DNA of 64,000 nucleotides from Cydia pomonella (lineage: Eukaryota > Arthropoda > Insecta > Lepidoptera > Tortricidae): the NCBI RefSeq assembly GCF_033807575.1, contig NC_084729.1, positions 4,464,001-4,528,000 of the forward strand, written 5' to 3'. The notes under the pieces were generated by a model. The model was not told where the DNA came from, did not search any database, and was given only the letters and a program-made list of their open reading frames with translations. Shown here piece by piece: positions 36,241 to 48,098 of this stretch; the stretch's first letter is position 1, and each line of letters starts with the position of its first letter. The position numbers were made by a program, and so were the translations under genes.

Positions 36241-37036
36241 TATAAATGTATTTTATAGTAGGATAGACCCAAAACAAACCAGGGAATTGCTTACTCAAGC
36301 TAAGCGATATTACGAGCGTACTTACATGAAATAGTGACGTTTCACTATGCCTACACTGTGTTCTGACTCTGTACAATGATTTACTACGCTGTAATACAAA
36401 CAAAATTGGTAATAAATAGCGATAAAAACATAGAAAATATACCGAGACGAACACAAATTTAAATTTATAACCTACAACGGCTACAAATTTAAGATATTAC
36501 AAGACACTTGTAAACGTCACTAAAGCACTTCACTTATTATGTATACATTAAAATTAACACTAAAAACTATTTAATTCACACCAAAATGGCTTAATATTAC
36601 ATGAAATATAATTAAATATAGAATAATTAAAAGGGACCTAGCAAAATCAGCTGCTGATTCTTTGACAGCCAGGGTTGCCATCCCGTGGTGCCATTCAGTG
36701 GTGTCACTCACGAATTCGAGCCAATCGTGCAGTCTAACGCAACTAGTTGCGACCAATCGCGCGCATGATGCGAACTCATCAACCAATCGCGTTGTGGCGT
36801 TAGACTCCACGATTGGCTTGAATTGATTTGATTTGGCTTTGATTGGCGTGTGCGTGACACCGCTGTACTGGCCCCATTCTTATTGACCGTAAGGCCCGTC
36901 CTTAAATGTATATGTCAATGGTTCTCGACATTTTCCTCTCTGGTTTTAGTCCTAGATGAATATTTTTTTATAAGAGTTCAATATTACCAATATCTGTGTC
37001 TGTATGTTTTGCTTTTTTGGTATTCTTGTTTGGTAT

Positions 37037-37158
37037 TGTTGTTTAGGGTCGGCAACGCGCATGTAACTCCTCTGGAGTTGCAGGCGTACATAGGCTATGG
37101 AGACTGCTTACCATCAGGCGGGCCGTATGCTTGTTTGCCACCGACGTAGTATAAAAAA
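37037..37158 (+). mobile_element. LINE 3' UTR fragment
   Basis: GGTCGGCAACGCGCATGTAA through CGGGCCGTATGCTTGTTTGC and a poly-A run, a common lepidopteran LINE tail. The inverse is seen at 60812-60960, with a shorter piece at 16926-16990. Confidence 0.5.
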
Positions 37159-37643
37159 AAATCTTGTTTTTATAACAACTAGGCATGGGTGCCGGCAGCG
37201 GGGTGCAAGGGGGTGCACTTGCACCCGCCTGGCAGGAAAGAAAAAATATAAAATAAAATTCATGTCTTTTACGCGTCTGCACCCGCATTAGAGTTGGACC
37301 AATATAAGTCTGCAATGATTTTGATAGCAAAACTCGGAACTAACACAAGAAAAGTAAATGACTGCATCGATTCTTCTACTCCATTTATTATGCACCTCCC
37401 TGAAAGTAATCCTGGCGGCGCCCATGCAACTAGGTTACATCAAACAGCACTAAAAACTGCCAAATAAATGCGCCGTAAACAGACGGCTAGCATACAAAAT
37501 CGGCAACAATCAACGCAAAAATCAAAACGGTCGGACACAGATAATTTATTTCTCATTCCGTTCCTGAAATTACGTTATTGGTTGTTTTGGAGAAGGAAAA
37601 TGTTGAGGACGAAACCTCGATTTATGAGATTTCGCCCGAGCAG

Positions 37644-37753
37644 AGGGCTTACCGCGAACCACGTTCGACGTGCTGCCTCTCTGTCATACTTACGTACGAA
37701 TTTACAAGTGCGACAGAGAGATAACACGTCGAACGTGGTTCGCGGTAGGCCCT
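37644..37753. mobile_element. 110-bp palindromic MITE with CAG target duplication (family B, copy 2)
   Basis: Same length and body as copy 1: AGGGCTTACCGCG...CGCGGTAGGCCCT. CAG lies on both sides (37641-37643, 37754-37756). Confidence 0.85.
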
Positions 37754-38587
37754 CAGTTCTCCATATCGCACTACTTTTAGTAGCAGTCCCCGTCAATTTA
37801 CTCAAAATTTTCAAATCTGAGATGGGGCTTAGCTGATATATCCTGTTAAATTAAAATATAGAGTGTGTGCGGAACGAGAAGAGTAGTGAAATCTAAGGGA
37901 ACCCATGCTTTCTACGACTTTTCTCTTTCCGCACAAGACTCTAATTGCAAGATTTATGTTAACGGCACCAATCATGGGACATTTAAGAGGATTTGGATTA
38001 TTTTTGATATTTCACCGACATCTGTAAAATTTCTACAGCTTTATGCTTTAAAAGTTAAATGTTCAATTCGTCCTTTATGTTTTCTATGTATTTAATTAAT
38101 GAAAGCTACTGCAATTGGTTGCGCCATTAATTTTAAAACTAACAAATATCAATGAAAAATTAAAGTTAAGCAGCTCTCTGGCTCTTGTTTATGGTAAAAT
38201 TTTGGCATCGATAAAAAACTGATGGTAAATACTTGTTTTACAAGATTTATCTATACCATCCCATTACTGGTGCCTGATCCATTATAGTGGTGTTTACTAT
38301 ACTACATTGTTAAGTCCTCTGCACGTCCTCTGCTCTTTGATTTACAACATGACCGTACAGTTCCAAAGCGAATTAATTAATTGCACTGTGCATGTAGCCA
38401 AAAGGTTACTCTTCAACTGGTTGTTGTCACTTGATTATAGCGAAACTGAGACATTACTCCTAAGAATAGGGTTGTTCCCAATTTTTTTAAACGCTTGTAT
38501 TACGTTCTACATTAACTAAAAGTTGCCCTAAAATCAACTTTTATACTAATAACGGCTTTAAATATGTTAAATTAACAAAATATATTT

Positions 38588-38949
38588 TGACAGATGCTTT
38601 CGCGCCCAAAACGCTCTTTGAAAATTGTGTGACGTCACAGTTTATGGTTTGACACATAACTACATACATACGTAGAAGATACGAACTGTCAACTGACATT
38701 TGTCATTTATTGTTTATCGCCTAACTGTCAACAGTGTCAAGCCGAGAGTTGTGACGTCATCACTAGAATCTTCAATGACGTTTTGACTTTGGTCACGTGA
38801 CGTGTGCCAAAAGATATTTTAAATTCGATATTTACAAAACATTACATTACAGGTCCCCTAAAAGTAGTTTAACATGTTCTTATAATCTAAAAGAATTTAT
38901 TGGGATACAATTCTGCCATAAGATTTGTAGATGGAAACAACCCTATTGT
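38588..38949. repeat. Family E repeat, copy 2
   Basis: Same body as copy 1, with TGACGTCA at 38630-38637 and 38752-38759 and TCACGTGA further on. Right end is ...AACAACCCTATTGT. No terminal repeats or coding capacity seen. Confidence 0.8.
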
Positions 38950-39727
38950 TTAACATTAACTTTATTCTTCATATTAAATTAATTAGACTAAATATTAGTA
39001 TATAACTGAAATTATAGAGTAATAGTAATAATGTACCAATAGATAAATTGATTTAATGCTGAAAATTGCATGTATAATCATAGGTATAAGCCTGAATGTC
39101 GTACTATAAAAAATATATTTTAGTTTTTCATTGACTTGCATGACATCTTGTCTCCCGCGATACATGCAGGCCTAGCCTAGTGCGGGGACTCCTGGAAAAT
39201 CTGTCAACCTAGTTATCCACCAACTCTCCTAGAAACAACTGCTATATACTTTTTCTGTGTCCTTTTTTTGTGCAATAAACATATTTTTATCTTTTATATT
39301 TGTGTAAATACGTATAGGGACCGTGCGCGTTGGAGGGTCTGCCATCTTGTGGTCTGAATCGGAACCATAAACATGTACATTTACACGTCACGTGTTTTCT
39401 TGTGTATAGTAGGTTCTGCCATCTTGTGGGCTACATCGGAACAATAAACATCAAATTTACGCCTCGCGCCAAAAATCTGACTGCTCCTGTGCTGCCTCCA
39501 CAGTTCATGCACGCTCCCTAGAAGTTCCAACAAGGTTCATGGTGACGCGCCGCACACGGTATGCATAGAGTTCAAGAGGTTAAGGAAAAAAGATATCAAT
39601 TATAAAATTATTTATTTCATTTATTAAAATTTCATTGTAAAACGATCGCCTCAGCACTTAATATAGGATTCGTGTAGTAACAGGCCGCGCCGGCGACACA
39701 CAGGCATAACTGCGAACAGACAGACAG

Positions 39728-40335
39728 ACCGGTTAATACAACGGAACCGGTTTTAAAAATAACGGTAAATACCGGTTTATATTGGTATTACGTACTCCGA
39801 ACTTACATAAGAACGCGAACGTTTTAAGAACTTTATTGTAATCTAAATAAACCGGTTTATTCGACGAGCGACGAGACGGGCGGCCAGTGGACGGAAATAA
39901 AACATAGCACACATACACAGCGTAATTGTGTATGTGTGTTACTTGTCCAGAAAATTTGAACGGTAATGTTCTCAAACGCGGCTTGTGTTATTTCCGTTCA
40001 CTGCGTGCGGCCGGCCTGGTGGAGTGCCGCGTAAACAAAGACACCGACATAGGAAGAAACCGATTTTTATTGGTCTAAACCGGTTAACCTGACAATAATG
40101 CCAATGGATATGTTGTCCTATACACTGATTATTATATTTCTAAATAACGGTTTTACGAAAAAAACTGAAATAAAAGATTTTGCGCCAAGTATATAACGGT
40201 AAGGAAATTTAACCGATTTCGGTAAAAACCGGTTATTTTCTTATTAAATAGCGGTTTTAAGAACGAAACAGAAATTATTATTTTTTTTTTTGCCAAGTAC
40301 ATGATATTAGTTTGGAAATTTAACCGGTTTCCGAG
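39728..40335. repeat. AACCGGTT-rich region
   Basis: AACCGGTT palindromes at 39745-39752, 39850-39857, 40078-40085, 40227-40234 and 40322-40329, plus several one-off variants. The ends of the MITE at 61018-61221 also hold ACCGGTT, so this may be a decayed relative. Confidence 0.65.
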
Positions 40336-40504
40336 CCTCGCGAAGAACACTAAAACGTAACGTACAAGCACTGTACAGTCACCATCAGATATATCGGAGC
40401 GTCCAAGTGCTCAGAAATATCTGGACACCCCTCTATTGTAAAGGCGCTAGAGAGCGTGTTCAGATATTTTTGAGCACTCGGCTCCTGCGATATATACGGC
40501 TCCT

Positions 40505-40760
40505 GACCACCGGTCTGGCCTAGTGGGTAGTGACCCTGCCTATGAAGCCGATGGTCCCGGGTTCAAATCCTGGTGAGGGCATGTATTCGTGTGATGAGCA
40601 TGGATATTTGTTCCTGAGTCATGGTTGTTTTCTATGTATTTAAGTATTTATAAATATTTATATATTATATATATCGTTGTCTAAGTACACTCAACACAAG
40701 CCTTATTGAGCTTACTGTGGGACTTAGTCAATTTGTGTAATAATGTCCTAAAAAAAAAAA
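40505..40760 (+). mobile_element. tRNA-derived SINE, copy 2
   Basis: The most complete head: TGGCCTAGTGGGTAG A box and GGGTTCAAATCC B box, with the same body as copy 1 and a poly-A end. It lies 3' of the zinc-finger gene. Confidence 0.85.
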
Positions 40761-41351
40761 GTGTTCACTCCATACAACGGTTTAGTTACGAAAAATACTA
40801 TTATTTTCGTAGTCTACATCTAGCGTCAAGTAGCGGAACTCTCAGTACTGCTTCACGACCTACCAAACCTGCTACCTCCATACCAAAATTCATCTAGATT
40901 GATTCAGAAATGTATGCGTGAAGAGGTAACCAGACAGACAGACAGAGCTAATCTCGCATTTATTTTATAGGGACAATATACACGAGGAACCCGAAAGATT
41001 TTAACCACGCACTTGGAGCATAAAAGGATTTCGCCAAAAAATATATATTTTTTTGTTTTTTTAATTCAAATGTTTGAACGAATTTGTATATAAAAAGTTA
41101 TGGTAAATATGGCATTGAAAATGAGTTTTTACGATATTTTTTTTGTAAAACCTAGCTTTATAAAGGTTAGTTTTTACATCTATCAATAAGGATATTTAGA
41201 CTACGCCCCATAATGACAACATCGCCATCAAAAAGGCGTTTTGCACTAAGTTAAAATAAGATGTTTTTTGTGATCAGGAATACACTGTTAAAATGTTTCA
41301 ATTTCCTGGTGTTACACCGTGTATACGAATAATCAGTTGTCAACTCACCTC

Positions 41352-43658
41352 TCACTCATTCCCGGACACATCTAAAGTAACATTAACATAACTGGCCCCC
41401 ATATTCTCCCGGTGGCGAGGCGACACCACATGCCTCTTGGCGTTCTCAGTCTCCTCCACGTCCGCGTCGCACACCCCACACTTCAGCTTCCCAAACTCGT
41501 AGTACACATACTTGTTCCGCCCCAACATGTTTATATTATGCTTCAACTCCAGGTAGAAACGGAACACGTTTTCAGAAGTGGGCTTCTCGGGGAAATGCTC
41601 AGCGAACACCAAATGCATCAGCAGGGAGCGAATCGAATTGAAAACCCCTTTGCATGTGACGCAGTTGAAAGAAGCACCTTCGCTGTTAAGGATATAGTTC
41701 CCTTTCATGTACACGCTGATTATATCCCCTTTGTTGGCTTTAGTAATAGCTTCGACTAAAGCGTTCTGATGTTGGACACTTGATAAAATATGAGTTATGG
41801 CTTCGGAAAGATCAGGGAATGTAGCGTCGCAATATTCACACTTAATCTCCCCAGAGATGGTAACTTTATTGTGATGTAGAAGTTCCTTGTCGACGTTTTG
41901 CTCGTAGAGAGCACAACGGATCAACTTAGCGACAGTCTCGATGTGGAGATCGCTTTCAAAATGCTCGACGATAGCGGCGAAGGAAGGCAATGCGATGAAT
42001 TTGGGGCAAACAGCGCAGACGTAATAGTTGCCGAAGCTGGCATAATACTCAGATGGTCTGCACTGGTTCCTGTACAACAGCTGGAGTTTGTGTGGTGCTG
42101 CGTTCCGCAAATGCTTCTTCTGACGAATATGGTTGAAGAGCACCTGTCTAGGGCCTTTTAGAGTCATGTCGCAACAGGAGCAGTAGTTTGCGATCTTTCC
42201 GGAAGGCTTGATAAAGTTCTCTATAACGACATGGTCTCTGTTGTTTAAAGGCTTTCCGATGCTGGCAAGGAACTTCGCCCAGTCCAAGCTCTTCGGACCC
42301 CATTCGTCAGGAATAGCCCCATCTGGGTTATTAGCCTTTACTTTCCGGAATATCTTGTCAGAAAGCTTTCCTAGATGGTTTTCCTCTAGGAGATGGATCA
42401 CCGCAGCTTCGATGGAATCTATGGAAGTCTTGCACAGCCCGCAGTTCAGTCCGTTGTTGTCCTCACTAATGCTGTGACTGAATAAAAATTTCTGATTCAT
42501 CTCTTTAATGTCCTCTATGTTTCTGTTATCTATGGAAGACGGTATGTGCTTGTCAGCTTGGAGGATGGAAGCTAGGTTGTGGATGTGCGATTCGCTGAAT
42601 ACATGATTCAAAACGGAATCGTAACGGAATCTTAGAGTGTAATACTCGCACGCCATGCAGAAAAACGCGCGTTTTCCCGTCCTGTCATCAACTAAAGATA
42701 AAAGCTTGTGGTTAAGCAGTAACTTAACAATATAGTTCTCAATAGGTCCGTAGTAACGGTATTTCTTAACTTGATTCTTGTTCGGTTTCTCAGGAGCCTC
42801 GTTGTCTTCATTCTCGAAATTTTTGTTTGCGTCAGCAGAGAAATGTTGGTTAACATTGTCTTTAATACTCATAATGATCGGTGCGACAGAGCTCGTGAGA
42901 GCGGAGAAGTCCACCTTGTCCTGACAAAGTTTGTCAAATGCCACGTGGTAGAATTTCATCGCGGCGTCAATGCTAGCTTCTGAGTTATCGGGCAAATGTC
43001 TAATCAAAGACGCCTCGAGTTTGCTCGAGAACATTCGATCTAATTTCTCAGTAGGCTTGTTGTTCATGATCTGCATCAAATGCGCGGCGATGTCGAGGGA
43101 CTGCGCCGGTGTCTCACCGCACTCCATGGCCGAGAGCCTGCGAGACATATTCGGCAGTATTATGGGCTCTGCGACATCGATGCTCTCTCGTTTCATAATC
43201 TTGGGTTTCGGCATGTGGACCTCCAAGTTGAAATGCTTCTGCAGGGACTCCATAAGCGGCTCCTCGTCGTTCAGCTCTATCTCCACGTTGCAGTCCGTAC
43301 ATATATGCACCTGTTGAGCGCTCTCATCAGTAAAAATCTGTTCCGTCTTAAGCAACTCGGGCACCTCGCTCACCGGAAGACTGTTGAAGCGTTGTCTTTG
43401 CAGACTACTCTTCTTCTCAGTCGTAAAGATATACTCCACCTCAACGCCTTCGCGTTTTTGAACGAAAACCTTTCTATGGGTCTCGTTTAAGTTGTTCAGA
43501 TATTTCAAAATGACGGGACTCTCCTGCGTCAGCGGGTGGTAGATGACGTTTCGGAAATGCACCGCTAGACGCTTGACGTCCGTAAGTTTCCGGAAGGAAA
43601 GAACGTTGATATCCTCCATCATTTTGGTGACATCCTCAATGGATCTGTCGGTAGCCAT
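41352..43658 (-). CDS. Intronless protein with eight widely spaced C2H2 zinc fingers
   Basis: A single open frame of 768 codons. Eight Cys-x2-Cys...His-x5/6-His fingers lie at about residues 120-148, 334-358, 406-428, 493-516, 548-572, 607-630, 666-688 and 727-749. The His-x5-His spacing and long linkers resemble U1/matrin/JAZ-type fingers, which bind RNA (often double-stranded) or act in protein contact, rather than Kruppel DNA-binding arrays. Residues 150-300 lack fingers and are acidic near 278-292. The ATG at 43658 follows CAAT and is the first in frame. A GTGAGT just after the TGA could be a donor for a 3'-UTR intron. It is a host gene, not a transposon: no RT, integrase or transposase motif. 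I cannot name an orthologue. Confidence 0.8.
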   Translation of the reverse strand: MATDRSIEDVTKMMEDINVLSFRKLTDVKRLAVHFRNVIYHPLTQESPVILKYLNNLNETHRKVFVQKREGVEVEYIFTTEKKSSLQRQRFNSLPVSEVPELLKTEQIFTDESAQQVHICTDCNVEIELNDEEPLMESLQKHFNLEVHMPKPKIMKRESIDVAEPIILPNMSRRLSAMECGETPAQSLDIAAHLMQIMNNKPTEKLDRMFSSKLEASLIRHLPDNSEASIDAAMKFYHVAFDKLCQDKVDFSALTSSVAPIIMSIKDNVNQHFSADANKNFENEDNEAPEKPNKNQVKKYRYYGPIENYIVKLLLNHKLLSLVDDRTGKRAFFCMACEYYTLRFRYDSVLNHVFSESHIHNLASILQADKHIPSSIDNRNIEDIKEMNQKFLFSHSISEDNNGLNCGLCKTSIDSIEAAVIHLLEENHLGKLSDKIFRKVKANNPDGAIPDEWGPKSLDWAKFLASIGKPLNNRDHVVIENFIKPSGKIANYCSCCDMTLKGPRQVLFNHIRQKKHLRNAAPHKLQLLYRNQCRPSEYYASFGNYYVCAVCPKFIALPSFAAIVEHFESDLHIETVAKLIRCALYEQNVDKELLHHNKVTISGEIKCEYCDATFPDLSEAITHILSSVQHQNALVEAITKANKGDIISVYMKGNYILNSEGASFNCVTCKGVFNSIRSLLMHLVFAEHFPEKPTSENVFRFYLELKHNINMLGRNKYVYYEFGKLKCGVCDADVEETENAKRHVVSPRHRENMGASYVNVTLDVSGNE

Positions 43659-44103
43659 ATTGGCTTAAAAGATTAAAAAATAAAAACTGTACAATGATAT
43701 AGACTTCTTGGAATTTTCTGCCAAGATATGAGTCGTTTAGCTAAAGAGCTAATATGCGGAGCTTGAAGCTTGTTGCCCGTACGTGGCCGAGGTTGCGATG
43801 AATTTAAGGTCGGAAGAGATTCGTCTAATTTGGATTTTTTTTAAAGCTGGTTTCTGTGGACTATCACCGCATTTCAGGATCTGGAATGAGAAAAAACCAA
43901 CATTAGCAATATATCAGCGGCCTCGTTTGAGTTTTGAGAAAAATCCACAAAAATGGAAATGGAGGTGTAATGTACTAGTGTCCGATCGAAATCGAACCTT
44001 CGGTTATGCTCTAGATTCAGCCGAAACCAAACCTTCGGCCGAAACATGGTTTATTTGCATGACACTAGTCACTACCAACATTGTAACAAATTTTCAGTAT
44101 ATC

Positions 44104-46610
44104 CTATATCAGTGCTCTTAACAGGTTAAAGATGGGAGGGGAGGACTCTATCTCTGAGCGTGTTGTCGTTCGCTCCACGGAAAAAAATAAGGAAAACGTG
44201 TAAAGAGTGCTAATAAAATCAAAACTATTACGAATATTTGTGAAGAGTGCTGTGAGAACTGTGTTATGTGAAGAAAAAAGTTGCAAAAGTGTGTTAATTA
44301 CTAAAAAACAGTGAAATAAAATAACAAACGGCTTTGGTCCGTTCAAATTTTACACACACATGGAAACATTTAGTAGTTTGTGACAAATACATTATCCAAT
44401 TAGCGCATAGAACATTAACTAAACCACTCCCACCACAAGGGCGGATCCACCGTTGTGGGCACGATGGGCATGCCCACAACCCTAATAGGGTGCCGTATTG
44501 ATTCGCCTAGTAAAATTACGCCGATTTTTGTTTCGCAGACGCTTTGACAGACGACTGTTTGGCAGAATTTCATTACGCAGAGTAGTCAGTTGGCAACTTG
44601 GCATAACATTTATAAGCAGATTTACTTTTTGTAGAGTAATCGTTTGGTAACCGTCACAATTACCCGAGAAATCCGTGGTCGAAGAAACACGATAGGTAGA
44701 GTGATTTTTTTGTATTAATTAGAAATTCGAGCATGTTAATATCAGCTGACACCTGCTTATTTACAAGAATAGGTAACAATTATTTACTAACATTATAGGG
44801 GCAATTGTTTTTAGCTTAACGAGTCTTAGTAACCCGAAACATTTACAAATATTAGTCCAAATTTCTTAAAAATAATGCCAGCTTTGAATTATTAGGCGTA
44901 GGAGTTTTTTAGCGTAGATAGATAACTATCTAAATAGGGCTCCATGGACTGCAATAGATTGTTTGCGATTTCCGATACGTTACTTTATACGCCGATAATA
45001 TGTATGTAGTACCGCAATTGCTAAATTACTATTTAAACTGTTATTTAACTGTCACTTTATTCGAAATTAAATTTAAAAAATGTTACTCTAGTAAAAGTTT
45101 TTTAATCGGACAGATTACTGTGCCAAATGAAATTCTTAGGTTACTAATGGATTACCAAGTTTTTTGCTAAATAAGAAAGTAAGAAATAAAGAAAAAAAAG
45201 CACCAACCAAAATACCCAAAAGATTAACAAAAGTTTTTGGCTTGATTCTCATTTTCCAAAGAATTTATCGCAAAAGCATAAACACCAAATAATCATTTCC
45301 CAACTCAATACATAGCATAAAAATGTTTTGCATCAGAACTTTTTGAAAAAGACTGTTTAGACATTTCCGTATTTAAAAAAAAAATTGTCACCATTTTTAT
45401 TCCTCGAACTATTTAGTTGCCAAATTTATAGGTACGTAAATCAAATCAAAACATTACAAACCTAACATTTGACAAATAAATTATTTATTTAGTAATTTTT
45501 AATACGTTGCTGTCTCTTTTTTATATATAGCAAAAAAATATATCTTTAACTTCAATTAAATAGCAACTTAGCCTAACCACACAGTATTTTTATGCGACAG
45601 TTCGTTTTTGTGGGGGTCGCAGCTCTAACCTAACCCGCTTTTCCGGCAACGGTTTGCCTTTCTGGGGGTCGCAGTTCTAACCTAACCTGCTTTTCTAACA
45701 AGAGTTCATTATTAAGAGTGTCTCAGTTCTAACCTAGCCCGCTTTTTTGGCAACAGTTCGTTTTTATGTTGTTGTAAAAAATAAATAAAAATAGACTAAA
45801 CATGTTTGATAAACTAAAAAAATGTCGAAAAATGTTTAAACAGTTTTTAAATCAAGTGAAACATTTTGGTCTAATGAATGTTGTTGAATTATTGTTAGGG
45901 AAATGGTAATTTGTTAAATTGAATCTGTCAAATAAGTATATAGGAAAAAAAAATTGAAAAATGTACAGTTTGAAAAAAATTGTTAGGAAATGAAATTTAG
46001 TTTCATTTTTTTTTGGTAAAACTAAAACTACCAAAAGTTACATCTAGGTACAAATAAATCCCTATGCAAAACGATGTTCGGCGAAACGTTGTCTGCGAAT
46101 AAATAATCTACAAAAAATAGGTCGGGGAATCATTAGGTACCCCCTTATAGTCTTGTGACGTAACAGTTTCACGGTCTATTAAGATCGATAGGCTAATGAT
46201 CGTTCATGAACGACGACGATCATGACTCATGATTGTTCATGAGTGAGTTCGTACTCCGACTCGCACTTGGGTCTCGCATTTTCGGGTGGCTGTGACCACA
46301 ACCTTTTTTGAGGGCTGGATCCGCGCCTGTCCCACCAAACTTGCAATAATAGAACTCGAAATTCGTCCGTGACGTCACCCGCACGCATGGCCGAACGTAA
46401 ACACAAGCAGGAAAGTATCAGTTGACCGCCGCTGTGGCGATAGTTCAAATCCTGCGCAACTGAAATTTACTTTTCGCTTCTTATTTTTTGTTTTTATTTT
46501 TGGTTTTAATTTTTCATACTAAACTGGACTGTCAATCTATACATGAGAATAACAGCGCCCTCTTGACAATGATCATATATTTCTGGTCGGGCTTTAAATA
46601 CTACAACCCG
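44104..46610. other. Geneless stretch upstream of the zinc-finger gene
   Basis: AT-rich, with the tandem repeat at 45596-45775 and repeat G at its right end. No open frame with coding character. Confidence 0.5.
45596..45775. repeat. Imperfect ~60-bp tandem repeat
   Basis: Three to four units built on GTCGCAGTTCTAACCTAACC, then CGCTTTT and a GGCAAC block. It sits in a geneless stretch (44.5-46.2 kb) where I see no coding sequence. Confidence 0.6.
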
Positions 46611-47825
46611 TTATAGTTCGTGTCATCCACGATGACGCGCAGATTTGTCAAATCTAACCTTTAAAAACATGACATTACGAGTGAAGGCACGCGTCTTCGT
46701 GAATGACACGATCTATACAAATTATATTCGTTATAATAGGTTACTTCAAAACGGTTGTCTTTGGCAAAATACAAACTTATGATTATTTGCACTATTGGGA
46801 CCGTGCGAAGTGCATGGTGGAGGTAAGTAAAGCGATCCCAGCGCATAAGGTGGTAAAAATTTGAACTAACTGCGGATAGCGTCTTTAACATTTCGTACAA
46901 TTATATGGCTCGAAATGAAACTTTGATTTAAGATTACTCCTGAAATATTCATTTAAATTGTATGGTGTAAGGGACCAATGTAATCTGTATGAAATGCTTA
47001 ATATAACTAACATATTTATTTTGATAATTGTTAATAATGTATCCATGTAAATAGCTTTGCAAATGCCACATATTACGTGATCTTTTTATAGAAGTTACGA
47101 ATATGTATAGTAAGTTATCCTTAAAAGATAGACATTTAACATCGCGGACTTTTTTGTAGACCTCTGAATGAGAAGTAACCCCACCATACATTGTGTTGTT
47201 ATAGCTCAAACGGATTAGGCAGCGTTTTCGATTAAAGCTCCTAGCCAGCGTGATTTTTTCCGACAACATCGTTATATTTCAAACAATTTACACAAAACCT
47301 TAACTAGTTATATACTTAAGCCTTCCTCAAGAATCACTCTATTGATAGATGAAAGTCGTATGAAGATCCGTTCAGTAGTTTTTAGTTTTGGAGTAGTTTT
47401 ATAAGATGTAGTGAATTGACGTTTTCCCCTAGACTTGCGGACACTAGGTTGCGTGACAGTCGTGCACGCTCCCAATTGCTTGCTATAAACTATTAAATTT
47501 TTGTTTATGAATACAACCAATTATTAATGTTGTCTAATAGATGCAGGTCCACCACGTACTCGTACAATCATAGCTGCCATTGAAAAACCACTTTGATAAG
47601 CACTGAAGGTTGTGCATTTCGATGTATGGGGTAGGTACTGTGTCCAAAATCTCTCGCACAATGTAGGTGCTAGACAGACGGCTATATAATATATTTGTTT
47701 GTATCGTTAGCGTGCTATACTATATCTGTCGGTAATTATCGCTCCGTCTGTGATGGAGTTTATGATTGTTAAAACTAAAGGTTATGATTTCGATGTATGA
47801 GTTATTGTGTCTGAAATCACACTTT

Positions 47826-48098
47826 AAATAATAATAAATATAAATAATATTATAGGACATTATTACACAAATTGACTAAGTCCCACAGTAAGCTCAATAA
47901 GGCTTGTGTTGAGGGTACTTAGACAACGATATATATAATATATAAATATTTATAAATACTTAAATACATATAAAACACCCATGACTCAGGAACAAATATC
48001 CATGCTCATCACACGAATAAATGCCCTTACCAGGATTTGAACCCAGGACCATCAGCTTCGTAGGCAGGGTCACTACCCACTAGGCCAAACCGGTCGTC
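47826..48098 (-). mobile_element. tRNA-derived SINE, copy 3
   Basis: Same family on the - strand, with both box motifs and a tail of ATAATAT repeats. Confidence 0.8.

Larger units (their letters stand above)
31360..36693 (-). mobile_element. Near full-length CR1-like non-LTR retrotransposon, two ORFs
   Basis: An element of about 5.3 kb inserted into a MITE whose halves lie at 31303-31359 and 36698-36920. TTCA occurs at both junctions (31356-31359, 36694-36697) as a likely target duplication. The 3' end is a (TTGAA)n tail on the - strand (31357-31400), preceded by AATAAA-like sequence. ORF1 is intact; ORF2 is decayed by frameshifts. Confidence 0.8.
31303..36920. mobile_element. Family C MITE copy 2, split by the 5.3-kb LINE
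   Basis: Left half 31303-31359 (CATTGATATATATATCTAAGG to GCTAGTTCA), right half 36698-36920 (GTGGTGTCACTCACGAATTC to ATATGTCAATG). Exact 8-bp GTTCTCGA lies outside both ends (31295-31302, 36921-36928). The LINE therefore inserted after the MITE. Confidence 0.85.

Noticed and set aside
40505..40580. Possible tRNA gene
   Set aside because: A and B box motifs are present but no cloverleaf; the same sequence recurs at 12.5, 48.0 and 54.9 kb as a SINE.
43080..43490. Open frames antisense to the zinc-finger gene
   Set aside because: Mirror frames of a real 768-codon gene; no independent support.
46780..47520. Several - strand open frames of 70-106 codons
   Set aside because: AT-rich, no motif, no splice pattern; probably chance frames in repeats.
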